Below are positions 29,819 to 41,800 of a stretch of 64,000 nucleotides of DNA, in pieces. This stretch comes from Pseudoalteromonas piscicida (GTDB lineage Bacteria > Pseudomonadota > Gammaproteobacteria > Enterobacterales > Alteromonadaceae): NCBI RefSeq assembly GCF_002208135.1, contig NZ_CP021646.1, positions 2,420,001-2,484,000 on the forward strand, written 5' to 3'. The translations under genes were made by a program, and so were the position numbers. The notes below the pieces were generated by a model, which saw only the letters and a program-made list of their open reading frames with translations, did not search any database and was not told the DNA's origin. Positions within the stretch are counted from its first letter, which is position 1; the number at the start of each line of letters is the position of its first letter.

Positions 29819-30522
29819 ATGCTCAAGCGTTTATCTTACTTTATCCAACAAGTGAGTTTGATAGCCACTTCGTTACCCATTTGCTGTCGCAAAAACATCC
29901 GTTACTCCTTATCAATGCAAGTGCTGAGGTGCTCGCGCATAATCCTGAAGCAAGCCATATCCAACTTAGCGCTCCCCTCTCGGAGTTAAATACCAGTACA
30001 TTACTAGATTGGTTTGAAATCAATCATAATCAGCAAGAAGTGATGGTACTGCATTGTGCCAATCGCCTTGATGAAAGCAAACTACTCGAAGACATTGCCG
30101 TTGGCGAGCAAGTGATTGCACGTCTAGAAAGCGCATTTGCGGCACTCAGAGTCATCGCGGACAACCTCAGAGTGAGTGGTGGAAACCTCGTCTTTTTAAC
30201 CCAATCAGACACCTTAAACTACGAGTTAGAAGCTACCGCCAGTGTCTGTAATCACGCTCATAATGCATTAATGATGACGCTCGCGCGCGAGTATCAAGGT
30301 AGCAAGCTGGCAGTTAACAGTTTTGTGTTACCGCTACTGGCTACCGATAGCAAAGCTGCGAGAATCCAAAAGCGCAACTTAAAAGGGGGCGTACTGGGTG
30401 CACGACCTGCGGTATACAGCTATCAAGACTTGGTGGAATACCTAGTCAACTTTATGAAAACCAATACCATGCTCACCGGTCAATCCATCGCATTCACGCC
30501 GACGCTGGAGCTCAAGCTATGA
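29815..30522 (+). CDS. altI: Catalytically degenerate SDR / ketoreductase-like protein
   Basis: The start ATG at 29815 overlaps the altH stop; the product is 235 aa. The N-terminus (MNAQAFILLYPTSEFD) lacks the glycine-rich cofactor loop. In the region equivalent to the catalytic Tyr-Lys of AltH, an alignment anchored on TLAREY / TIARQY puts Ala and Asn where Tyr and Lys should be. The SQS-like TQSD and the C-terminal fold elements (LAVNSFVLPLLATDS) are still SDR-like. It is best read as a dead KR that may pair with AltH as a structural subunit, as inactive partners do in other aryl polyene systems. That role is inference. Confidence 0.75.
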   Translation: MNAQAFILLYPTSEFDSHFVTHLLSQKHPLLLINASAEVLAHNPEASHIQLSAPLSELNTSTLLDWFEINHNQQEVMVLHCANRLDESKLLEDIAVGEQVIARLESAFAALRVIADNLRVSGGNLVFLTQSDTLNYELEATASVCNHAHNALMMTLAREYQGSKLAVNSFVLPLLATDSKAARIQKRNLKGGVLGARPAVYSYQDLVEYLVNFMKTNTMLTGQSIAFTPTLELKL

Positions 30523-31274
30523 TGCAGGTTGACTTATACTGTTTCCATCACGCGGGTGGCTCTTCTTTGTTTTTTAGAGAATGGACAAAACATTTACCTG
30601 CGCATTGGCAACTCCACGGCATCGACTTACCGGGCCGTGGTACTAAAGCAGGCATGCAATCTTTACGGGACTGGGATGAGGCACTTAGTCACCTAAGTAG
30701 TAGCACGCAACTTCAGCCGCGAAGTGAGCGGCTGTGCGTGTTTTTTGGTCACAGTCTTGGCGGTATGGTGGCTTATAAGCTTGCCGATCACCTTGCTAAA
30801 CACGCACTGACAACGCCGGATTTACTCTGCTTATCTGGGTGCCGCGCGCCAAGTGTTCCCTCAGCCACCCAGTACTCAAGATTGACTGAATCGGACTTGC
30901 TCACGACTTTATATCATCTCGACATGCTGCCTAAACATCGTTTAACGAAGGACGTAGAAGCGGTTGTGGCCGCCATGTTTAAAGACGACTTTATGTTGGC
31001 CGAGCAACCAGTCAGCACTGACATTACGTTGACGATGCCGGTCGAACTGATCCTCGCCACAGAAGATCACTTGGTTACGCCTGAGTCACACCAAGCTTGG
31101 TCTGAGTACTGCGAGAACCATTTTCAGTACCATCATGTCGATGGTGGTCACATGTATTTACAGCAACGCCCAACGCTGGCGTGTGAGGTGATTGTCGCCG
31201 CGGTCGCGCGACACCTAGCACGCTTGCAGCAAACAAAATACCAAAAAGCAAACTGGCAAAAGCCGTTGTGTTAA
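30519..31274 (+). CDS. altJ: Type II thioesterase
   Basis: A 251-aa alpha/beta hydrolase of the external (editing) thioesterase class: N-terminal FHHAGGSS, nucleophile in GHSLGG near residue 81, acid in TEDHLVTP, and His in GGHMYL. Such enzymes clear misprimed carrier domains of PKS/NRPS lines; hand-over of the polyene chain is another possibility. It overlaps altI by 4 bp and comes directly before the NRPS genes. Confidence 0.9.
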   Translation: MMQVDLYCFHHAGGSSLFFREWTKHLPAHWQLHGIDLPGRGTKAGMQSLRDWDEALSHLSSSTQLQPRSERLCVFFGHSLGGMVAYKLADHLAKHALTTPDLLCLSGCRAPSVPSATQYSRLTESDLLTTLYHLDMLPKHRLTKDVEAVVAAMFKDDFMLAEQPVSTDITLTMPVELILATEDHLVTPESHQAWSEYCENHFQYHHVDGGHMYLQQRPTLACEVIVAAVARHLARLQQTKYQKANWQKPLC

Positions 31275-31297
31275 GGCGAAAAAACAAGGATCACACA

Positions 31298-34200
31298 ATG
31301 AACTCACTGTCCAATTCCGCCAATTTCAAGTCTCTGACAACGAGGCAACTTCACGTATGGCAAGCCCAACAGCTTGATTTGGCAAATCCAGTATATAACA
31401 TCGCTTGCGCGGTACAGTTTACCGGCGGGCTCACATCTGAGGCACTACAGCAAGCCTTGGTGTTGCTATTTGCAAGACACCCGGTGTTATCGAGTCGTAT
31501 TGATGAGACTCAAGGCGAACCACAACTCGAATTACTACCCAGTGCCCCCAAATTATTAGCCGTGCCCGATGAGCTTGCCGCTTTTAGTGACTCTATCACC
31601 GCCAAAACCTTAATTGAGCAAGCCATCGATATCACTAAAGAGACCTTTCAATTCTATGCTGGTAGCTCAGAAACTCGGTTGCTATTGACCATCAAAGGGC
31701 ATCACATCAACTGTGACCAGTGGGCATTGCAAGTATTAATGAGCGATTTACTCGCATGTGTAGAATCGGTGCTTGATAACTCTGAACTTGATCTCGCCCC
31801 CTAGATTATCAAGTGATGTTTGAAGAAAAGCCTGAGCGTGCAGAAACTTCACAGAAGAGCGAACTCTACCCTATTGATTTTTACCAGAGTAATACTGAGG
31901 CGCTAGCGCATCATTATGACGGCATCGCGTTTCGTGAAGAAAACCCAGAGGCACTAAAGCAAGTAAAACAGACGGCCTCTCAAGCTGGTGTCACGAGTTT
32001 TAGCGTCGTGCTTGCCAGCGTCTTTTTGACTTTATTTCATACCACTGGGCAAACCGATTTGACCATAGGGATCCCGATGGCTCGCCGCACCCGTAAAACA
32101 CGCGCGATCTTAGGTCATTACTCAGACGTTGAAACGGTTTCTATTTGCGATATTGAACAGTACACAGGCGCATCGCTTATCAGTGAAGTTAGTAACCAGC
32201 TCACTCAATTACTGCTTTCGGGAAATAGTAATAAAGACGCTGCAAAGCATATTAATGTCACCTGTAACTACTTAGCCAAGCTAAAAAGCAATGGCATTCG
32301 CCCAGGGATCACCCCGTTGATGATTGGTCGCCAAGGGTACGAACTTGCCTTGGGCACAGCGGGAGATACCATTATCAAAGGGGTATCCATTGAGCCCGGT
32401 GTTTCACAATTTGATATCGAATTTACGCATTTTGAAACCGAAGGGGGCCTTTGCCGTAAAGTGGTCGCCGCTAAGTCTGTCTTTTCTCGCGTGGCCATGA
32501 CACGGATCACCGATATTCAGGCGCGCTTTATTGAATTACTTACCCACTCTAGCGATCTTAATATCGCCGAACTGCCGGTACTGGATGAAGAAGAGCAGAA
32601 GCTTATCTTGGCGCGCAGCAATCAAGATAATGAAACCTTCTTTTCCGACACCACTTTAAATCACTGGTTTGAACAAGCGGCAAGTAAGCACCCAGATCAA
32701 ATCGCGCTTAAGACCCAAACACACTCTATCGATTATAAAACCCTTAACGCCAGAGCCAACGCCCTTGCCTTGCATTTACGGGAGCAATATCAGTCTCAGT
32801 ATCAACAAACCCTCACTGCCGATACGTTAATTGCGCTGTACATGCAGCCTTCTATCGAGATGCTGATTGCAATTCTTGCTGTCACTAAAGCGGGTGCGGC
32901 TTATGTGCCGCTGTCTCCCGACCATGCCAGCGAGCGAACAACCTTTATTCTCAGTGATACCAACCCAAGCCTGTTGATTGTCGACGAGCAAGAGTATGCC
33001 GCCGCACAAGACAAATGCCGTTTGGCGGAGGTGGCTTGCCCATTAGTTACGCCACTTAATGCCCAGCAACAAAGCGACACGGCCCCTGTCATCAGCCAAT
33101 CACCACAGGACTTGGTATACATTATTTATACCTCAGGTACGACAGGCCAACCAAAAGGCGTGATGCAAACTCATGAAAACGTCGCTCGATTGTTCACGGC
33201 GACGGAGCAAGATTATGGCTTTGACCACCACGATATCTGGGTGCTTTACCATGCCTATACTTTTGACTTTAGTGTATGGGAAATGTGGGGCGCCCTACTT
33301 TATGGCGGTAAACTCTGTATTCCTGACAGCAACCTGATCCGTGATTTTGAGGCCTTTGCAGACTACTGCTCAGAGAATCAAGTGACTGTGCTTAATCAGA
33401 CTCCTGCCGCATTCTATGAATTTAGCGCAGCGGCACTAAACGCAAAATTGAATTTTGACAAACTGAGGTATGTGATTTTCGGTGGTGACAAACTCAACCC
33501 CGAAATGCTCAACCCTTGGTGGAATTGTTATGGAGATGAGCAACCGCTGCTGGTCAATATGTACGGGATCACAGAAACCACGGTGCATGTCACCTATAAA
33601 GCACTCACGCAACAATCAAGTTCTAAAGCCTCTCATATCGGTAGACCCATATTAGATATGAAAGCGTACGTGCTAAATTCCAAATTGCAGTTGGTCGAAC
33701 CTGGAGCTTGCGGTGAGCTATATATTGGTGGTGCAGGTCTTGCTCGTGGTTATTTAAACCGCGAAGCGCTCAGTCAAGAACGCTTTATTAGCAGTCCATA
33801 TGCAAGCGAACAAGATATTCAACAAGGACGAGCCAGACTGTATAAAACCGGTGACTTGGCAAGACGCCTGCCGGATGGTGAGTTGGAATATATCGGCCGT
33901 AACGATAATCAGGTGAAGATCCGTGGCTACCGTATTGAACTGGGTGAAATCGAGAGCGTGATCAACCAATTGCCAGAAGTTGCTCAAGCGGTGGTTATCG
34001 ACCGTACCTTACAAAATGTTCCCTACCTAGCCGCTTATATCAAGTTTAAACCAGAACATCATGGCCAAACTGCCCAAGTTAAAGCCCAAGTAGGTCAAGC
34101 GCTGCCCAGTTATATGCAGCCAAAAACGTGGACTGAGCTTGCGGAAATACCTTTGACTGGCAATGGTAAATTAGACCGTAAAGCGTTACCAGAGCCTGAG

Positions 34201-35850
34201 CTGGTAAGCCAAAGCGAATATGTGGCGCCGCAAGACGAAACTGAAGCGCAACTGTGTGAAGCATTTAAAACTTTGCTTGGTGTTGAGCAAGTGAGTACCA
34301 AAGATGATTTCTTTGCTATCGGTGGCGATTCTATTCTCACGATTCAACTCGTTGCTTTGCTCAGAAAGCAAGGCATTGAACTACAAGTAAAAGATATCTT
34401 TGACTATCCAACTGCAGCGGCGTTGAGTCAACGCATTATTAGCGTACAAGCGACTCAACGAGAGATAATACAAGAGCAAGGCCTGCTGAGCGGACGTTTT
34501 GACCTTCTGCCAATTCAGCAATGGTTTTTCAATAAAGCACTAGCGGAGGAGAACCATTGGAATCAAGCATTTGCAATCAGGATCCCAAGCGGCTATAGCC
34601 AAACTCAATTACAAGAGGCGCTACACAGTTTAAGTGAGCAACATGATATGTTGCGCACAACCTTTATGGAATTTGAAGGCCATATTACGCAAGAATACAA
34701 CGATGTTAGTACGATGGCGCCACTCAACGTCCTTAACGGCAAGTCGCACGATGTACTAGCTGAGCTCAACGCGCGACAAAGCCAGTTCGATATTTGTACT
34801 GGCCCACTTTGGCAAGTTACGCATATCGAAGCATTTTGTGAAGACTATGACCTGCTTCACTTTGCGCTTCACCACTTAATCATCGATGCGGTTTCTTGGC
34901 GGATCATCGCGCAAGATCTGCAAACCCTTTTAGCCCAAGGAGAGTTACTGAGTAAACGTACCAGCTATCGTCAATGGGTAGAAATGATGCAGGCGTACCC
35001 AGCAGCACACCCGCAAGAAATGGCATTTTGGCAGCGTTTAGCAACCAACTTACCAAGCTATCCACCTTGCATGGCTGCAACACCGTCAACCGCTTGGTTA
35101 GAGTTAGACGCGCAAACCACGGCCCGCTTAATACGTGACGCGAATGCGGGCTTCAATACGCAAGGTGAAGAGTTGCTACTGGCTGCTTTGTGCCAAGCAT
35201 TGAGTAAAACGTTTAAGCAAACTCAACATGCCATCACGCTGGAAAGTCATGGTCGTGAAATGTGGCGTGATGATGTTGATATTAACCAAACTCTTGGCTG
35301 GTTCACTTGCTTGTACCCGCTACGCCTGACTCAACAAACGACACTAAGCGACACCATTATTGATGCCAAAGAAGCGCTCCGTCAGATCCCGAATAAAGGT
35401 CTTGGTTTTGGTAGCGCACAACTGCAAGACACCAGCTTAACGTTGCCAAATATCAGCTTTAACTACCTAGGCCAAATGGGCGGACAAAGCGATGCGCTTT
35501 GGCAAATAGACAACCAACTGCAAACCGAAACAAGTTCCGCACAAAACGGCTCGGATCTGATCCTCGATATCAATGCGCTGGTTCAGGGCGAGCAACTCAG
35601 GATCAAAGTGGATTCATTACTAGATGGCAATCTTACCGATGCCTTCGCTAATCACTTAACACAAGCGCTGCATGATGTATTGGATACGGCGCTTGAGGCG
35701 AAAAAGCGCGGTGGTGTAAGCACCCCTAGCGATTTTGGCGCGGGCTCGCTTTCTCAGGAGCAACTAGCTGCACTGCAATCCCAGTTAAGTGAAACACAAC
35801 TAGAACACACCACGACTCAGTCTGAAAAAACACAAGAATTAGAGATTTAA
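31298..35850 (+). CDS. altK: NRPS: starter C - A(Thr) - T - E, with one apparent 1-base loss
   Basis: The start is ATG 31298 behind AAGGA. The domains are an N-terminal condensation domain (HHINCDQW near residue 133), expected to join the polyene acyl chain to the first amino acid; an adenylation domain whose ten pocket residues read DFWNIGMVHK, the standard Thr code; a carrier domain (GGDSILTI near 1004); and an epimerase (HHLIIDAVSW near 1191). The frame breaks at the C5 tract 31797-31801, inside the C domain: as printed, translation stops at 31804. Restoring one C gives ...DLAPLDYQVMFEEKPE and an unbroken 1518-codon gene (4553 nt plus one). Without it the enzyme would be dead. The C-terminus ends in acidic KTQELEI, a likely docking tail for AltL. 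Confidence 0.88.
31797..31801 (+). other. C5 tract at the altK frame break
   Basis: Five C residues where six are needed to keep altK open (GCC-CCC-CTA-GAT-TAT). The stop TAG at 31802-31804 follows at once in the printed frame. It could be a consensus error or a real slip site. Confidence 0.8.
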
Positions 35851-35853
35851 ACC

Positions 35854-38800
35854 ATGTTGAATTTATGCCAATCACTTGCAAAGGATAACATTGCGCTTTG
35901 GGCCAACGGCGACAAACTTAAGGTTGTCCATGGTGAGCAAGGACTCAGCCAACAATGGGTTGACTACCTCAAAGCAAATAAAGCCGCATTATTAGATTAC
36001 CTTGTATCGCAGCAAGTTTTTTCCGAGCAAGACTTTGAACAGTTGCTTGCGGCTGAGCGTAAAAAAGCATCTGAGATCCGTGCCATCTTTGATGCTAACA
36101 GTATGCAAAAAGGTTTTGTTTATCATCACCTTGCCCAGCCAAATGATGATGCTTACCGAGTTCAGTTGGTCATCGATTACCATCAAGCACTCGATGTTGA
36201 TGCTTACCAACAGGCTTGGATCTTGGCATCAATGCGTTACCCTGCGCTGCGTACTGCATTTAACTGGGAAAATGAAATCATTCAAGTGATCAAAGGAGGG
36301 GCCGGATTTACCCCAAATCACTTCCGTTTTCACGACTTCAGTACGTTAGACCAAATTGAGCAACAAGCACGTATCGACAAGCTCATTCACGATGACCGTA
36401 ATACGCCTTTCGATCTAACTCAACCGGGATTAATGCGTTTTGCTATCGTCAAACGCGCCGACACACATTACACCCTAATTAAAGCAGAACACCACAGCAT
36501 CAGCGATGGCTGGAGCTTTCCGGTGATGCTGCAAACCGTGCATCAAAACTACGCTAAACTGACCAAAGGCGAGCCGGTCATTGTTGAAGAAGAAACGGCT
36601 TACCTACAAACACAAGCGCTATATCAGCAAAACCAAAAATCTAGCGATAGCTATTGGCAAACCCAAAAAGCACAATTTGGTGAGCCCAATGATATCAACC
36701 GCTTATTGAGTAAAAATATTGACCAGTCTGGCTCGTCACAGATCCGAAAAGCAGCGGCGAGCGAGTTAAAACTCTCCTCAGAGTGCCATCAACAGCTCAA
36801 AGCGTTTGCAAAACAACACGGACTAACGCTGAACGTCTTAATGCAATTTGCTTGGCATAAAGTGCTGCAATCTTACTGCGACGCCGAGCAAACCATAGTC
36901 GGCACCACTGTCTCTGGTCGTGAACTACCCATTGATGGGATTCACGCGAGTGTTGGTTTATATATCAATACCTTACCTCTTGCCCTTGATTGGCAAGAAA
37001 CGGCCAGTATTCGCACCCAACTTATAGCGCTGAAAGATAAAATTGCGGAACTTAACGGCAACAGCAGTGTTTCACTGTCGCAACTACAAGAGCCGAATAC
37101 TCGCCTGTTCAACAGTCTATTTGTATTTGAAAACTATCCGACACCAGCGGGACAAGATGTACTCGAATGGTCGTTCGATAAGATGATAGAGAAAGTAGAC
37201 TATCCACTCACCATCAGCATTGTTGAGCAACAAGATATCTTGCTACTTAAGTTGAGCTTCTGCGAAACCATGTTGGCACCAAGCAAAGCACAACGATTGC
37301 TCACCCAAATGACATTGGTGTTAGATGCCATTATTGCTGATGAGAACCAGCCGCATAGCCAAATTTCTTTGTTAAGTAATGATGAGCGAGCACCAATGGT
37401 TGAGGTAGATGAGCATGCAGATTATTTGCACTCTACTATCCATGAATTGGTTGCTCAGCAAGTACAAAAAACGCCAACTCGAATAGCGCTGGTTGAAGGC
37501 GAAATGCAGCTGACCTATCAAGAATTAGAACAAAGCGCGAATAATCTTGCCGCCTACATTAAAGATCATGTGGACGTTGGCAGCCATCGCTTTGTTGGGC
37601 TTTTCTGTGAACGCTCTATTGCAATGGTAATCGCAAAACTGGCTATCCTAAAAGCGGGTTGTGCTTATGTACCGCTTAATCCTGATTATCCAGATCAGCG
37701 CATAGAGTATATGCTCAACGACACGCAACTTGGTTTGATTTTAACACAAAGCGAGCTGCGCCCGCGTATCGAAACACTCGTTGTAAGTTGTGATGCAGAG
37801 CCGCAAATTACCTGCTTAGATAGCTTGTCTTTGTCTGATGCAGCGCCCGTACTATCAGGCGCACATGCGCAAACCGAAGCCTATGTGATCTATACATCCG
37901 GTACGACAGGTGAGCCAAAAGGCGTTGTCGTTCCACACCGTGGCGTTGTTTCTTTGGTACAAGATACTGATTTAATAAACACGTCAGAAAACGACGTGTT
38001 TATTCACCTATCTAATCCAAATTTTGACGCCGCAACGTTTGAAATTTGGACACCACTGATAAACGGCTGCAAATTGGTTGTAGCAAGTGCGCAACAAGGC
38101 GCGGATCCTGACAGCCTATCAAGGTTAATTAAACAACACGGTGTTAGTGTACTTTGGCTAACGCGCACACTGTTTGATTCGCTGTATTTACAACAACCTG
38201 ATATTTATGACAATGTCCGCTGCGTACTAACAGGCGGTGAGGCAATCACCCCAAGCATAGTTAAACGCATTCTCGCCAGAGATACGCGACCAGAGTTGGT
38301 GATAAACGCATATGGCCCAACTGAAAGCACGACATTTACCACTTTCTATCCATGTGCCAATATTGATGGCCCGGTGCCCATCGGCCAAGCCATTAATCAT
38401 CGCCAAGTATTATTGCTTGATAAACATCTTAATCCAGTGCCATACGGCGCGACAGGCGAGATATTTATAGCGGGTGCCGGACTTGCGTGTGGCTACCTTA
38501 ATAAACCAGAAATGAGTGCTGCGCGCTTTATCGATAACCCGTTTGCAAGCGCAAAGGCCAAACAACTCGGGCTAGATAAACTGTATAAAACGGGAGACTT
38601 AGGACGTTGGTCCGAGTCTGGCGTACTAGAGTTTTTAGGCCGTAACGATCACCAAGTGAAGATCCGCGGGTTTAGGATTGAGCTTGCTGAAATAGAAGCA
38701 CAGCTCAACGAATTGGCGCAAGTGAAAGTCGCCGCTGTGGTGGTATTCGAACAAGCGGGCAACAAGCAACTTGCTGCATACGTGGTACCAGAGCACGGCG

Positions 38801-41800
38801 AGTTAGACCTCAATGCAGTAAAACAGGAACTGGCTCAGGTTTTACCTAGCTATATGATCCCAAGCTACTTTGAAGTGATGTCGGCGTTACCGTTTAACAA
38901 CAATGGTAAGCTGGATCACAAGCAATTGCCCACTCCAACCGTGGTGGATGAAGACAACTATCAAGCACCGAGCAGCGAATTAGAAAAACAATTGTGTGGT
39001 ATTTGGCAGTCAGTATTGGGCCTAGAACAAGTGGGCGTTAACGATGACTTTTTCAAAGTCGGTGGCGATTCTATTGTCAGTATTCAACTTGTGTCTGCGC
39101 TGCGTAAAGCTGGCTTTAACCTTCAGGTTAAAGACATCATTGACGCCCCAAGCGTGGCAGCGCAGGCCTATTTAATTCAACATGTTAGCACTGACACCAT
39201 TGAGCTTATCACGGAGCAAGGTAGGTTAAGTGGCGAGTTTGCACTCCTGCCAATCCAACAGTGGTTTTTCGATTTAGGGCTACCAAATCCACACCATTGG
39301 AACCAAGCATTTACCCTTCACTTGCCTGAACACATTGAACACACGGGGCTAACTCAAGCTATTCAAGCGCTGAGCGAGCATCATGATATGCTACGCTGCC
39401 ACTTTGTTCAGACCAGCAACGGGGTAAAACAAGCGTACCAAGCGGTAATAGAGCTTGAAGTCCCATTACTTGATGCAACGGCTCTGAGTAAAGACGCGTT
39501 ATTTAACGAATTGACCAAACTGCAAAGCCAATTTGATTTATTCAATGGCCCCCTGTGGCAGGCAGCGTTGGTGAAAACGGCCGAGGGCAGTCAGGTATTC
39601 TTTGCCTTCCATCATGCCATTATTGATGTGGTATCGTGGCGGGTGTTAAGCCAAGACTTACAAACCCTATTAAGTGGTGAAGCACTAACAGACAAGCTTA
39701 CCAGCTATCGTCAGTGGGTGGATGCCATTGCCACCTACCCTGCGGCTCACCCTGAGCAAGCGTACTATTGGCAGCAGGTACAAAAAGGCTTTACTAGCCA
39801 ACCCACTTACTCAGCACAATCACAATACAGCATCACGTTTGAGCAAGAAACGACCGCTAAATTACTACGCGATGCCAATCTTGGTTTGAATACTGACATT
39901 AACGACTTGCTTTTGGCGGCACTCAATATTGCCCTACACAGCACTTTTGACAGTACCGTTAATCATATTCAACTTGAAGGTCATGGTCGTGAAAATATAG
40001 ATCCGCGCTTGGATGTGTCGCAAACCTTAGGCTGGTTTACCAGTATGTATCCTGTGCGCCTTGAACATCACGACGACGTTATTGCAACCATCGCAAACAC
40101 CAAAGAAATGCTGCGCCACATTCCGGACAAAGGCGTGGGCTATGGCGCTTTTGTGCAAGCAGACAAAGTCAGCGCAATTCGCCCTCAGGTGAGCTTTAAC
40201 TACCTAGGTCAATTGAATCAGCAACAACAGCAAAGCCGAGACTGGCAGCTGGATGATACTCAAGCAGGCTATGTGATGACTGAGGCAAACGCTCAGGCTG
40301 ACAATGCACTGCTACTCAACATCAATGGCGCAGTTCGCGGTGACAAGCTTCACTTTGATGTGGTTTCGAGGTTGAACCAATCACAGTCGCTGGCATTTGT
40401 TGAGCACTTTGAAATGGCGCTTCATCAGGTCATTAATGCAAGCTGTGAACTAGCCGCGCAAACACCACAGCAAACCCCAAGCGATTTGGGGTTAAGCGAC
40501 TTGTCTTACGGGCATTATCAAGCGCTGAGCAAACACTATAATATCGAAGCACTTTACCCTGCGAATAGCTTGCAACAAGGCTTTATCTATCATGCTGTTA
40601 ACTTCCCGACGGATGATGCCTACCGAGTGCAATTGGTGATGGATATTGAACAAGTGCTAGAGGTTGAACATTTTATTCATGCTTGGCGTTTAGCGTCGCT
40701 TCGCTTCCCTATTCTACGCACCGCTTTTGATTGGCAAGAGTGTCTACTGCAAGTGGTGTGTCGCGACGCCAGTATTGATGACAGCTACTTCACCATAGTA
40801 GATCTGTCATCCCTTGACGAGCACGGCCAACAGCAAGCCATCAGCAAAGCCCAAGCCGAAGATCGACAAATTCCGTTTGACCTAAGTCAACCGGGGCTTA
40901 TTCGCTTCACCTTATTTAAGCGCAATGAAAACCTCTACACACTTATCAAAACCGAGCACCATGCCATTAATGATGGCTGGAGTGGACCGTTAATGCTGCA
41001 AGCAGTCGCTGAGTATTATCGCCAGCTTTGTGCAGGGAAAACACCAGAGGTGCAAGCGCAGCAAACCTATTTAGAGGCGCAAGCTTATTACCTTAAAAAT
41101 GCCAAGCAAACTCAGACATACTGGCAGCAACAACAGGCCGAATTTAACACCGCAAACGATATTAACTTGTTGCTTGGTGGCCAGTATGACTTGTCACAAA
41201 GTCGAATTGTTGAGCAAGTACAATCGGTGCAGTTTAGCCTTCAAGGCGAGGCGTTTAGGTCGCTACAACATACTTGTCAACAAGCTGGCGTAACCCTCAA
41301 CGTTGCACTGCAATTTGCTTGGCACAAGTTACTGCAAACCTATTCTGGTGATAGCCAAACGATTGTTGGTAGCACAGTTTCCGGTCGTGAAATTCCAGTC
41401 GATGGGATTGAACAAGCGGTCGGTTTGTTCATCAACACCTTACCTTTAGTGGTGAATTGGCAAGCAGAAGCAAGCTGTAATGACATCCTCAAAGCCATTC
41501 AAAAAGGCGTAGCTGCACTCAATAGCCACAGCGACATGAGCTTGTCGAAGCTGCAGCGTGATGGTCAACGCTTGTTCCATACCCTCTTTGTATTTGAAAA
41601 CTACCCGACTCCAGAAAATACTGGCAGCTGGAAGTTCAGAGAATCAATAGAGAAAGGCGACTATCCGCTTTCTGTGGTGGCCCAAAGCGAGCAAGACCGC
41701 TTAGACTTTGTGATGCACTACAACGGGGAATGGTTAAGCACAGCGCGGGCAGAGTGGATCCTTGACCAAGTACAAGCTATTTTGGTTCAGCTTGGGGAGC

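Noticed and set aside
31268..31297. GTG start for altK ten codons upstream
   Set aside because: The ATG at 31298 has a well-placed AAGGA; the GTG lies inside the altJ end.
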